Assembly: GCA_035456105.1 (NCBI GenBank)
Contig: DATIDV010000047.1
Span: 52,348-116,347, forward strand
DNA: 64,000 nucleotides
Origin: Viridibacterium sp035456105
Lineage (GTDB): Bacteria; Pseudomonadota; Gammaproteobacteria; Burkholderiales; Rhodocyclaceae
Direction of reading: 5' to 3'
Shown: positions 34,771 to 44,135 of the stretch, piece after piece
Numbering within the stretch: the first letter of the stretch is position 1
Layout of the letters: every line of letters starts with the position of its first letter
The notes under the pieces: model-generated
Told to the model about the DNA's origin: nothing
What the model saw: only the letters and a program-made list of their open reading frames with translations
Databases searched by the model: none
Made by a program: the position numbers and the translations under genes

Positions 34771-34803
34771 GGAAATATCAGTTTTTCAGTAAAGGCCACA
34801 ACA
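34771..34803. repeat. intergenic repeat, copy A
   Basis: This 33-bp stretch matches 45195-45226 at 28 of 33 aligned positions (four substitutions, one gap); three of the four substitutions are transitions. The shared ends are GGAAATATCA and AGGCCA followed by AACA. Here it lies immediately before the chromate-transporter start codon. The rest of the 443-base gap 34769-35211 shows a terminator at 35024 and otherwise nothing I can identify. Confidence 0.6.
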
Positions 34804-35023
34804 GCACAACCGTATTTGCAGACGAGGTGCTTCCTTGTTTGCCGGGTGTCGTGGGCGTCGATCTATCCAAAGGCTGAACGGCGCCGAGCACGACGAGGCA
34901 CTGCTTCTCATACTCTACCGGAGACACGGCATTTGCGCGGATATGCCATCGAAGGCATCACGTCGTGCATCTCGCTGCGCGGTGCGGGGCCAATATGGCA
35001 TGGCCCGGGATCCGGACTCTGAC

Positions 35024-35061
35024 AAAAAGACGGCTCGTCCGGGAGATGGCGGACGAGCCGT
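35024..35061 (-). terminator. strong terminator of the porin/sugar operon
   Basis: A perfect 12-bp stem (35030-35041 with 35050-35061) with an eight-base loop is followed on the minus strand by C and TTTTT. It lies 150 bases past the stop codon of the exported protein gene at 35212, the last gene of the carbohydrate locus. Confidence 0.88.
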
Positions 35062-35211
35062 GAATCAGGAGAGGCTATTCGGAGGAGATGCGATTCGGCC
35101 CGTCCTGCGCTACACAGGGATTGGATTACTGCATGCGTTCATACGCAGTGCTGGGTAGATGCGGTGTTCTGTTGCGACGGGACTGGTGATGACGCGTTTG
35201 TCAGGTGCGGG

Positions 35212-35841
35212 TCAGCGACAGCCCACGGTGTTTCCGCTGTCGAAGAAGCGCGTGCCGGTCGGGCAATTGAAGGCCTTGACCGCGGCCAGATGGCAGGTAA
35301 AGCGGCCGCCGGACATCGAGCCGGGCACCAAGAACCAGCCGCTGGGGCAAGTCTCTGCGGTGCTGGTTGGCGTTGTTTCCAGCGTAATGGTTGGCAGGGC
35401 TGCGGCGGCGGCCTGGGCATTGACCGGCACGGGCACGGGCGTGGTCGGCCGTTCACTGGCCGCGAGCACGTTCAGCGTGCCCTTGGTGCTGCCGTCGCAT
35501 GGCGTGCGTGTCGCGGCGCCACGCACGCTGACGGTGTACTGGCCCGCAGCGGCATAGCGGTGCCGCACTTCCGATTGCACGCGACCGTCTTCACCCAGGC
35601 GTAGCGGTTTGACGGGCGTCTGGTCGCCAAAGTCGATCACCGCGTCGCACATGGGGGTAGAAATACCTGCCGAACCCATGGTCTTGAGGCGGATGATCAG
35701 CGGGGCCTCAACGGCGCCGTTGGCATCCAGATACATCGTTTCGTCCTGCGGATAGACGGCGCGCAGCTCGAAGAGATTGGCGCTGGCCGGACCGGCGAAG
35801 GTACCCAGCACGAGCAGCGCGAGTATTGATGTCTTTGTCAT
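35212..35841 (-). CDS. exported protein with PKD-like segment
   Basis: A 209-residue secreted or periplasmic protein. ATG 35841 starts a signal peptide (MTKTSILALLVLGTFAGPASA). A beta-rich segment near residues 60-125 resembles a PKD fold (CDAVIDFGDQTPVKPLRL, then VRHRYAAAGQYTVSVRG). A Pro/Thr/Ala linker leads to a cysteine-containing C-terminal part (CPSGWFLVPG, FTCHLAAV, FNCPTGTRFF). I do not recognise a family. It sits 95 bases after the porin gene at the end of the sugar operon, so a role at the outer membrane is possible but unproven. Confidence 0.75.
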   Translation of the reverse strand: MTKTSILALLVLGTFAGPASANLFELRAVYPQDETMYLDANGAVEAPLIIRLKTMGSAGISTPMCDAVIDFGDQTPVKPLRLGEDGRVQSEVRHRYAAAGQYTVSVRGAATRTPCDGSTKGTLNVLAASERPTTPVPVPVNAQAAAAALPTITLETTPTSTAETCPSGWFLVPGSMSGGRFTCHLAAVKAFNCPTGTRFFDSGNTVGCR

Positions 35842-35894
35842 GGTAGAGGCCTGTTCAGAGTGGATGGGTGATGGCCTGACGGCCATCACCTATC

Positions 35895-35928
35895 TTAAGT
35901 GGCGCTCAGTATTAAGTGGCGCTCAGTA
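35895..35928. repeat. 17-bp perfect tandem duplication
   Basis: TTAAGTGGCGCTCAGTA occurs twice in direct succession (35895-35911, 35912-35928), 8 bases beyond the porin stop codon and within the porin to 35212-gene spacer. On the minus strand it lies in the mRNA between the two genes. Confidence 0.92.
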
Positions 35929-35936
35929 CCAGGCGC

Positions 35937-37163
35937 TTACCACCATGCTTCGGCCTGGATGCCGATGCTTGCGCCGTCCTTCGCGTTGCCAAAGACCTGT
36001 TGCGTCTGTGGGTTGTCGGCCAGAGCTTTGCGCGCGGCCTCGTTCCACCAGGCTTGCGTGTAGAACAGGCGGATGGTCGGACGCGAACCAGCATCTGGGC
36101 CGCCCGAGATGGCCGTGGCCAGTGTCACCTTGCTCATCGTGCGCGTGTCACCGACGGAAGGCTTGACCTGATCATAGCCGGCTTCGATGAGGAAGCGGAA
36201 TGGGCCCGCAATGTGCGTGTCGGTGCGCGCACCGATCGAACCCCACTTCTCGCTTGTGCCCAAGGTCGTGAAGTTGCGCTCGCGGTATTCGCCGATCGCG
36301 TCCCAATAGGTCTTCAGGCTTAGCACGGCGCCGGTCTGCTGGATCACGATGCGATTGTTCTTCTGGCCGAGGCCACCGCGTGCAACTTCGTTCCTGTCGT
36401 AGCGATAGCCCACCGTGGTGCTGCCGCCGAGCGTGCCCTGCGTCGTGTGGTAAATGCCGATGGCGCTGCCGTCAGGATGGTCTTCCGGGGCGACGTTGGT
36501 GACTTGGTCCGTGGACTTCGACTGGTGCTCGTAGTTGGTATAGATCGCCAGTTCGTTGGCTTCGCTGAACGTGCGGATATTGGTCAGGCGGAACGGGAAG
36601 GCGAAGCGGTTATCGTTCGTGTCCTGCACGCGTGGGTTCATCATGAAGGCGAGACTCAGCTTGCCGAACCCCAGGTTCATGTTTTCCAGGCCGGCGCCGT
36701 CGCCGTCGTTGTTCTCAAGGAACTGGTCATTGATGTTCAGTTGCAGGCGGTTGTAGAAGCGGCGGCCCGCCCACACCGTGCCATTGGCCAGTTGCGGGAT
36801 GTTGCTGCCGTAGGCGTAGACCTGACCATAGCGTGCCAACAGTTCATCAGAGGCAGTACCGTTTTCCTGCGTCCCCCAGGCGCGGTAGACCGAAGGCATG
36901 AAATGCACATGCCATTCAGACTTGTCCGACAAGGTGGCTAGCGTAGCGTTGAAATTCGGCTCTATCACATAGTCACATTCGTTGCCGAGGCGCCACTTGG
37001 TGTCGGCGCCAGGCAGCTTGTAGCAGGTCATCGTGCCGCCTTGGGTGTTGATACCAGTGCCGGCGCGGAAGTAGCCGGAAAAGTCGACCGTGGCAGCAGA
37101 AGCGGCGGTGTTGCCCAGCGCTCCGGCGACCGACAGGGCGATCAAAAGCTTGCTTTTTTTCAT
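35937..37163 (-). CDS. lamB: LamB-like maltoporin family outer-membrane porin
   Basis: Sugar-specific outer-membrane channel, 408 residues, close to LamB length. It has a signal peptide (KLLIALSVAGALGNTAASA), the first strand VDFSGYFRAGTGINTQGG, a Cys pair in the first loop (TCYKLPGADTKWRLGNECDY, as in LamB), GRRFYNRLQLNINDQFLENN and the terminal ILEAEAWW-like aromatic end (QAEAWW). Strong ribosome binding site AGAGGAG. It belongs to the ABC/GH1 operon, so it probably admits the same oligosaccharide; maltose specificity is not implied. Confidence 0.88.
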   Translation of the reverse strand: MKKSKLLIALSVAGALGNTAASAATVDFSGYFRAGTGINTQGGTMTCYKLPGADTKWRLGNECDYVIEPNFNATLATLSDKSEWHVHFMPSVYRAWGTQENGTASDELLARYGQVYAYGSNIPQLANGTVWAGRRFYNRLQLNINDQFLENNDGDGAGLENMNLGFGKLSLAFMMNPRVQDTNDNRFAFPFRLTNIRTFSEANELAIYTNYEHQSKSTDQVTNVAPEDHPDGSAIGIYHTTQGTLGGSTTVGYRYDRNEVARGGLGQKNNRIVIQQTGAVLSLKTYWDAIGEYRERNFTTLGTSEKWGSIGARTDTHIAGPFRFLIEAGYDQVKPSVGDTRTMSKVTLATAISGGPDAGSRPTIRLFYTQAWWNEAARKALADNPQTQQVFGNAKDGASIGIQAEAWW

Positions 37164-37243
37164 CTCAGTCTCCTCTTTCAGTGCGATTCAGGACGTCGCG
37201 TCAGCGAGCCCCCGGGTACTACGTTGGCGAAACGTCCGTGTGC

Positions 37244-38355
<1,112 letters not shown>

Positions 38356-38359
<4 letters not shown>

Positions 38360-39687
38360 GCTTTGTGCTCCTTATGCGAGGCGCCGTGGCGCTGGATGTA
38401 GTCGCGGTACCAGATTGCGCTGTCCTTGAGCGTGCGGGCCTGCGTGGCGTAGTCGACATGCACGAGGCCGAAGCGCTTGTCGTAGCCCCATTCCCACTCG
38501 TAGTTGTCGAACAGGCTCCAGTAGAAGTAGCCGCGCACGTCGACGCCGGCGGCGCGCGCACGCGCCACTGCATCGAGGTGCCCGTTGAGGTAGGCGATGC
38601 GATCAGGGTCGGCGACCTTGTCGCCCCGCAGTTGGTCGGCGCAGGCCATGCCGTTCTCGGTGATGAAGATCGGCGGCAGCGTGTAGTCGCGTTGCAGGCC
38701 CACCAGAAGTTCGGTCAGGCCCTCCGGATAGGTTTCCCAGGCCATGTCACTGAAGCCTTGTGGGCCCGGCGGTGGTACGGGCGGGCGGGCGCTGGAGACC
38801 CACAGGCGCGTGTAGTAGTTGATGCCGAGAAAATCGAGCGGTTCGCTTATGTACCTGAAATCGTTTTCGTGAATGACCGGCAGATATTTGAAGTTGGTGT
38901 CTTCGGGATAGCGCCCCAGGAAGATCGGGTCGGCATACCAACGCACGTAGTCGTTGTAGGCGCGGCTCGCCGCAGCCACGTCGGACGGCGACTGTGTGGC
39001 CGGGTGTGCTGGCGACTGGTTGAGCACGATGCCGAGCGGCGCGCGGATGCCCTCGGCACGCATCGCGTGCACGGCCATGCCGTGTGACAGGAGCAGGTGA
39101 TGTGCAACCTGCAGCGCGGTGGCCTCGTCGCGGATGCCCGGCGCGAACTCCCCCATCAGGTTGCCTTTGATGGCCGTGCACCAGGGTTCGTTGTGAGTGG
39201 CAATGCTCGCGACGCGATCCTTCAGGCGGTTGCTCATGAAGACAGCATACTCGGCGAAACGCGAGCAGGTGTCGCGTGAGGCCCAGCCGCCCTTGTCCTG
39301 CAGCGCCTGCGGCAGGTCCCAGTGGTACAGCGTGACATGCGGTGCGATGCCAAGCTCCAGCAGACGGTCGACAAGGCGGTCGTAGAAGTCGAGTCCCTTT
39401 TCGTTCCAGGCGCCGCTGCCGGCCGGCTGCACGCGCGGCCAGGCAATGGAGAAGCGATAGGCGTTGACGCCGAGACCGGCGATCAGGTCCACGTCTTCGC
39501 GCCAGCGGTGGTAGTGATCGCAGGCCACGTCGCCGGTGTCGCCGTTGCGCACCTTGCCTGGCGTGTGCGAGAAGGTGTCCCAGATGGAGGGACCACGCCC
39601 GTCTTCGCGGGCTGCGCCTTCGATCTGGTACGCGCTGGTAGCAACGCCCCAGGTGAAGTTTTTCGGAAAGGAGGAGGGGGAGGTCAT
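38356..39687 (-). CDS. GH1 beta-glucosidase
   Basis: Cytoplasmic glycoside hydrolase family 1 enzyme, 443 residues. Residues FTWGVATSAYQIEGA near the N-terminus form the family signature. The acid/base E167 lies in ATHNEPWC and the nucleophile E344 in FITENGM. It would hydrolyse beta-linked gluco-oligosaccharides such as cellobiose. I chose ATG 39687 because AAGGA lies just upstream; ATG 39708 is also in frame without a ribosome binding site, and the very long open frame beyond is an overlap artefact. It is flanked by the transporter genes on both sides. Confidence 0.93.
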
Positions 39688-39728
39688 TGTTTCCTTTGTT
39701 GCGGTCATGTCGTTAATCTTGGTAGTGG

Positions 39729-40574
39729 TCAGGATTTGACGGCGCCTGCGGTGAGCCCTTCGACAAGGCGCCGCGACGCGAATATGAACATCAGGATCAG
39801 GGGCAGCACCGAGATCGCTGAGCCTGCGCAGATGGCACCCCAAGGCGTCTGGCCGGTACCCTGCATGGAGCGCAGGGCAAGCGGCACGGTGAAGTGCGCC
39901 ATGTCGTTCATCACCACCAATGGCCCCATGAAGTTGTTCCACGAGGTGATGAAGGTGACCAGGCCGAGCGTGCCCATGGCGGGGGTGATCAGGGGCAGGA
40001 CGATGCGTACATAGATGCCGAATTCGCCGCAACCGTCGATGCGCGCTGCGTCGATCAGCTCGCGCGGGACGGACGAACCGATGTACTGGCGCATCATGAA
40101 TACGCCTAGCGCGCCGCAGGCGGCAGGCACAAACAGCGCGCGCGGTTCGTTCATCCAGCCCAGCGTGCTCATGATCAGCACGGTCGGGATCATGTTGATA
40201 AACGCGGGTAGCAACAGCGTGCCCATGACGACGGCGAATAGCTTTTCCTTGTAGCGAAACTCGTACATGGCGAAGGCATAACCGGCCAACGAACAAAAGA
40301 ACAGGTTGAGCAAGGTGGTGGCCAGCGCGATGTAGACACTCCAGCCAATGTTCTGCCAGAAAAACGGTGCGCGTTGCAGCAGGATGTTCAGGTTGTCGAG
40401 GAAGGCTCTGCCCGGCAACAGCGGCGGCGGCACCGCCAGGATCGCGCGGTCCGTGTGGGTCGCGAAGATGAACATGAAATAGAAAGGGATCAGCATGATC
40501 AGCGCGCCACAGCCTACCGTGACGTAGGCGGCGGCGTTGGACAGCGGGGCGCGGGCGTAGAGAGAGTGGCTCAT
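39729..40574 (-). CDS. sugar ABC transporter permease, MalG-like
   Basis: Inner-membrane subunit of about 281 residues with six membrane segments. The EAA loop is seen as ELIDAARIDGCGEFGIYVRIVLPLITPA, of which the conserved core is DAARIDG-EFGIYVRIVLP. ATG 40574 (MSHSLYARAPL) was chosen over a longer frame because it lies just past the preceding permease gene (7-base gap). It pairs with the MalF-like protein. Confidence 0.9.
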   Translation of the reverse strand: MSHSLYARAPLSNAAAYVTVGCGALIMLIPFYFMFIFATHTDRAILAVPPPLLPGRAFLDNLNILLQRAPFFWQNIGWSVYIALATTLLNLFFCSLAGYAFAMYEFRYKEKLFAVVMGTLLLPAFINMIPTVLIMSTLGWMNEPRALFVPAACGALGVFMMRQYIGSSVPRELIDAARIDGCGEFGIYVRIVLPLITPAMGTLGLVTFITSWNNFMGPLVVMNDMAHFTVPLALRSMQGTGQTPWGAICAGSAISVLPLILMFIFASRRLVEGLTAGAVKS

Positions 40575-40581
40575 GGCGACC

Positions 40582-41610
40582 TCAATCCTTCTTGCCGAAC
40601 AGGCGATTGTTGGCCCAGGTAATGAGCGCAATGATGATGAACAAGAGCCAGGCCACAGCGGAGGCCGTGCCGAAGTCGCTTTCACCGAAGGCGGTGGTGA
40701 AGACGTGCATGGCTGCCGTCTTTCCAGCCTGGTCAATGCCGCCCGAGCCGGACATGCGTCCGTCGCCAGCCGAGGCAGCCGTCAGTACGAAAGGCTCCTC
40801 GAACAGCTGCAGATTGCCGATGATGGTCATCGTGATCGCGAAATAGATCATCGGCTTGAGCAGCGGCAGCGTGATGCGGCGGAACTGCTGCCACCGTGTG
40901 GCACCGTCCATGGTGGCGGCCTCGTACAGATCCTTCGGGATGGTCTGCATCGCCGACAGATACAGCACCGTGTTGAAGCCCACGTAGCGCCACCACACGA
41001 CGAACGAAATCATTGTTTTGGAATACTCCGGCTGCGCCCAATTGATGTTCTCGGTCGGGAATAGAGCGCCCAGCAGCGGTAGTTGTGAACCGGCATGCAG
41101 GATGCTGTTGATGACACCGAACTCGCGCGAGAACAGCGCGGTAAACACGAGCGAGATAGCAACCGTGGATGTGATGAAGGGCAGGAAGTAGATGCCTACG
41201 AAGGTGTTGCGCAGGCGGCCGAAAGCGGTCTGCAGGAAGAAGGCAAGAGGCAGGGCCACCAGATGCTGTGGTACGCCCGAGGCCAGGGCGATCCAGCCGG
41301 TATTGAAGAGTGACTTGTGGAACCAGTCGTCCTTGGTGATCAGGTAGATGTAGTTTTCCAGCCCGATCCATTTCATGCCGTGGAGGCCGGAGGTCGGATC
41401 CCATTGGTGAAACGAGATAAAGATCGAGAACAGTAGCGGGAACAATCCGAAGACGAGAAACAGAATGAAGAACGGGCTGATGAAAAGGTAAGGCGCCCAG
41501 TCGCGCATGCGGAAGTAGCGGCGCCAGCCCAGGCCGGTGGGCGCTGCGGGTGCCATGTCTTGTTCGGTAGCCATGTCTTGGATCGAGGACACAATACGTT
41601 TTCCTTGCAC
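40582..41610 (-). CDS. sugar ABC transporter permease, MalF-like
   Basis: A 342-residue membrane subunit with a hydrophobic start (YLFISPFFILFLVFGLFPLL) and an EAA loop (DLYEAATMDGATRWQQFRRI). The start codon is GTG at 41610: GGGAGG lies five bases upstream, whereas the first in-frame ATG (41571) has no ribosome binding site. An intergenic hairpin separates it from the binding-protein gene. Confidence 0.9.
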   Translation of the reverse strand: MQGKRIVSSIQDMATEQDMAPAAPTGLGWRRYFRMRDWAPYLFISPFFILFLVFGLFPLLFSIFISFHQWDPTSGLHGMKWIGLENYIYLITKDDWFHKSLFNTGWIALASGVPQHLVALPLAFFLQTAFGRLRNTFVGIYFLPFITSTVAISLVFTALFSREFGVINSILHAGSQLPLLGALFPTENINWAQPEYSKTMISFVVWWRYVGFNTVLYLSAMQTIPKDLYEAATMDGATRWQQFRRITLPLLKPMIYFAITMTIIGNLQLFEEPFVLTAASAGDGRMSGSGGIDQAGKTAAMHVFTTAFGESDFGTASAVAWLLFIIIALITWANNRLFGKKD

Positions 41611-41685
41611 GGAAGCCTCCCGGGCACGCGTTATGACAGCGTGATACTGCTGTGCTTTGTACCGGAAGCGGGCCGTTTGGTGTAA

Positions 41686-41716
41686 GCCGGGGCCGCCGTG
41701 CGATGGCGGACCCGGC
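41686..41716 (-). other. intercistronic hairpin after the sugar-binding-protein gene
   Basis: Two runs, GCCGGG and CCGCC, pair with GGCGG and CCCGGC (11 bp with one G/A mismatch, seven-base loop). No U-tract follows, so it is more likely an mRNA-processing or stabilising structure than a terminator. It would protect the upstream binding-protein message. Confidence 0.6.
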
Positions 41717-41732
41717 GTGTGGCAGGCGTGAG

Positions 41733-42980
41733 TTAGCGGCGGGCGCGACGCTCGATCTGCGCCTTGGCGTCGACCAGGGCTGTCTTGATGTCCTTGTTCT
41801 TGATCAGGACATTGTCGAGCTCGGAATCAACGATCTCCTTGGCCACCACGTCGTATTTATCGACATCGATTGCTGCGATCTTGCCGGCAGCCTCCTTCCA
41901 CAATTGACGGGCCTTCTGGCCGCCAAGGTAGGCGACGGGTTCATCCACGAAGCTGTCGTTCTGCGCTTCGATGAGCGAAGGGAAGGCATCGAGCTTGCGG
42001 AAAGCTTCCAGCTGCATGTCCTTGTTGAGAGTCAGGTACTTGATAAACTCCCAAGCTGCAGCCTTGTGCTGAGCCTTGACCGGAATGGCGTAGAAGGAAC
42101 CGCCCCAGGAGGCGTAGGCCCCCCCCGGCAACTGCGCAGCGCGCCAGTTGCCCTTGTTTTCCGGGTCCAGCCAGTTGGTCAGGTGGCCGGCAAACCAGGC
42201 GCCGAAAGCCTGGGTGGCAAACTTGTTGCGCTTGTAGGCCTCGGTCCACTCATTGCTCCAGGCATTGATGTTGCCGTCCAGACCATTGCTGCGTACCGCC
42301 TTGGCCAGTTCGAATGCACGCTGGAAGCGGGGCGAGTCGACCAGCACCTTGCCTTGCTTGTCGAAGTAGATGCCATCGCCATCCTTGAGGCCGCTGCGGA
42401 TCACCATGTCCTTGACGTCGACCGCCGAGGGGATCAGGAATGTGCTTGTGGCCGTCTTGATTTTCTTGCCGGCCTCAATGTAGCTCTCCCAGCTCTTGGT
42501 GAGATCTGCCTCGCTCACACCGGCCTTGTCCAGGATGTCCTTGCGGTAGAACAAGGTGCCGGGACCGATGTCGGTCGGGATTGCGGCCTGCGCGCCGCCG
42601 GCTGCAGTGGCTTGCGGGTAGCTGAAGCGAGAGATCTGTGCCTTGTACTGACCAGCGTTGTAGGGTGCTTTGGAGAGGTCCTCCAGACCGCCAGACTCGG
42701 CGAACTTGCCGATGAAGCCGAAATCGACCGCCATCGCGTCGGGAAGGTTAGTGCCCGTGGCGAGTGCGGTGGTCATGGCTGTGTGGTAGTCGCCGTAGGC
42801 AAGGCTCACCAGCTTGATCTCGATTTCCGGGTGTAGCTTCTTATACAGCGGGATCGCGGCCTTGACGGCTCGATCCAGATCTGGGAACGACCCGACCGTG
42901 AGGGTTGTTGTCTGGGCCAGGGAGCCGGCTGACAAGGTCAGGCCAAGCGCGCAAACGACGGGGTACAGAAGGCGTTGCAT
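41733..42980 (-). CDS. sugar ABC transporter substrate-binding protein
   Basis: A 415-residue periplasmic family-1 binding protein. The signal peptide (LLYPVVCALGLTLSAGSLAQ) is followed by a binding-protein fold with YKKLHPEIEIKLVSLAYGDY, YRKDILDKAGVSE and GSFYAIPVKAQHKAAAWEFIKYLT. Ribosome binding site AGAGGAGA is strong. It is first in the operon and directly downstream of a LacI-operator-containing promoter. Ligand is probably the oligosaccharide cut by the GH1 enzyme. Confidence 0.93.
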   Translation of the reverse strand: MQRLLYPVVCALGLTLSAGSLAQTTTLTVGSFPDLDRAVKAAIPLYKKLHPEIEIKLVSLAYGDYHTAMTTALATGTNLPDAMAVDFGFIGKFAESGGLEDLSKAPYNAGQYKAQISRFSYPQATAAGGAQAAIPTDIGPGTLFYRKDILDKAGVSEADLTKSWESYIEAGKKIKTATSTFLIPSAVDVKDMVIRSGLKDGDGIYFDKQGKVLVDSPRFQRAFELAKAVRSNGLDGNINAWSNEWTEAYKRNKFATQAFGAWFAGHLTNWLDPENKGNWRAAQLPGGAYASWGGSFYAIPVKAQHKAAAWEFIKYLTLNKDMQLEAFRKLDAFPSLIEAQNDSFVDEPVAYLGGQKARQLWKEAAGKIAAIDVDKYDVVAKEIVDSELDNVLIKNKDIKTALVDAKAQIERRARR

Positions 42981-42998
42981 GATTCAATCTCCTCTCGT

Positions 42999-43027
42999 TT
43001 TATGAAAACGTTGTCACATTGACGCAA
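42999..43027 (-). promoter_or_regulatory. operon promoter with LacI-type operator in the spacer
   Basis: On the minus strand TTGCGT (43027-43022), a 17-bp spacer and CATAAA (43004-42999) resemble a sigma-70 promoter. The 14-bp near-palindrome TGAAAACGTTGTCA (43003-43016) fills most of the spacer. It has the central CG and AACGTT core of LacI/CcpA-type operators, so repressor binding would block polymerase directly. The 605-base gap 42981-43585 holds this promoter, the second operator at 43189 and otherwise AT-richer sequence without a gene. Confidence 0.7.
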
Positions 43028-43188
43028 GGCGTTACATCCGCAGCTAATCTTCACCGTCGGCTCACAAAAGAGGCCAGACGCAAGGCTAGCGACCTAAATT
43101 ACTCAAGAAGGTGGTTGAAGCTCGCGACAGACAAGCAGGGCACAGGCCGTTGCGTCGTGTGTCTTTCCACCGCCAGACTATTCATCTG

Positions 43189-43202
43189 TGAGAACGTTTT
43201 CA
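43189..43202. promoter_or_regulatory. second LacI-type operator
   Basis: TGAGAACGTTTTCA matches the first operator in its core, with one mismatched pair when folded as a palindrome. Its centre is 186 bp from that of the operator at 43003-43016, a distance at which DNA looping is plausible. It could also act on the PsiF-like gene's promoter. Confidence 0.7.
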
Positions 43203-43585
43203 TAGATTGCTGTGAAAGCGAACCCGCATTTGTGACGGCATTTCAGTCTCTCGCCAAACGCTTGTCAACGTAGATTGTGTCTCGCTAGGGAAAGTCCCTA
43301 TGCAGAATGCGTTCACGTTGAAGTGTGAAAATGAATATAAAAAAACAAGAAAAACAATATGTAAGGTGTTTGTAAGGCGCTGAATGCCTTGTGTGTGACG
43401 GACGGATTCATGCCTTTCTGTTTTTCGAAGTGTGTCTTGGAAAAGACTCGGCGGACCGTTTTTGACTCGTCCTTGCGTATTGATGAAACGCGACTTAGAC
43501 TGTCCTGAGTGTGAAAACGATTTCATGTGTTGGTACAGTGGTCGTGGCAGATTCACCAATGACGGTGGAGACAAAGGAGATGAAG

Positions 43586-44035
43586 ATGAAAAACGTGTCA
43601 GCAGTGCTAGGTACGCTCATCCTGGTGATGCAGGTCGGCTTTTTCAGTTCTGCGGTCGTGGCCCAGCCGGTCGTCGACGAGCACCAGAACGCCTGTGAGG
43701 CGGAAGCCAATGCGCGGGGCCGCAAGGGCGCCGAATTTGACAAGTACGTGTCCTCTTGTCTGGACAAGCGTGTCGACGCGCGCATGACTCTGGCCTCCGT
43801 ACCAGCCGAGAAACTGGAAGGCTGCAAGCGCGCCGCCAACACCATTCGCCTGAAGGATGACAAGCGTCGCGACTTTGTAATCAAGTGCGCGACGCGCCAG
43901 CCAGATTCTGCTGGCGGCTCGATCGTGCCTCACGAGAAGATGCAGGCATGCAAACGCGAGGCGAATGCACGTCGCTACAAAGGCAAGGCTTTCGATGACT
44001 ATGTGGCGGGTTGTACTGCACCCGTCGAGTTTTAA
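43586..44035 (+). CDS. PsiF-repeat exported protein
   Basis: A 149-residue exported protein. ATG 43586 follows AAAGGAG by six bases, and the signal peptide (MKNVSAVLGTLILVMQVGFF, cleaved after VVA) follows. Three cysteine-containing PsiF-type repeats of about 24 residues follow (ACEAEANARGRKGAEFDKYV, GCKRAANTIRLKDDKRRDF, ACKREANARRYKGKAFDDYV). E. coli PsiF is induced by phosphate starvation; the role is unknown. It is divergent from the sugar operon and 100 bases before lacI on the same strand. Confidence 0.8.
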   Translation: MKNVSAVLGTLILVMQVGFFSSAVVAQPVVDEHQNACEAEANARGRKGAEFDKYVSSCLDKRVDARMTLASVPAEKLEGCKRAANTIRLKDDKRRDFVIKCATRQPDSAGGSIVPHEKMQACKREANARRYKGKAFDDYVAGCTAPVEF

Positions 44036-44135
44036 GACGCACTGCGTCACACGCGCGTGACGGGCGCAGCGCTGAAGCCGCCTGCGCCTTGTTTTGGCTC
44101 CAGTATGATCGGGCCTTCAACTGATTGTGATCAAA

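Noticed and set aside
43019..43574. Short open frames on both strands (84 and 124 residues) in the sugar-operon upstream region
   Set aside because: They overlap the operators and promoter, lack ribosome binding sites and show no motif.
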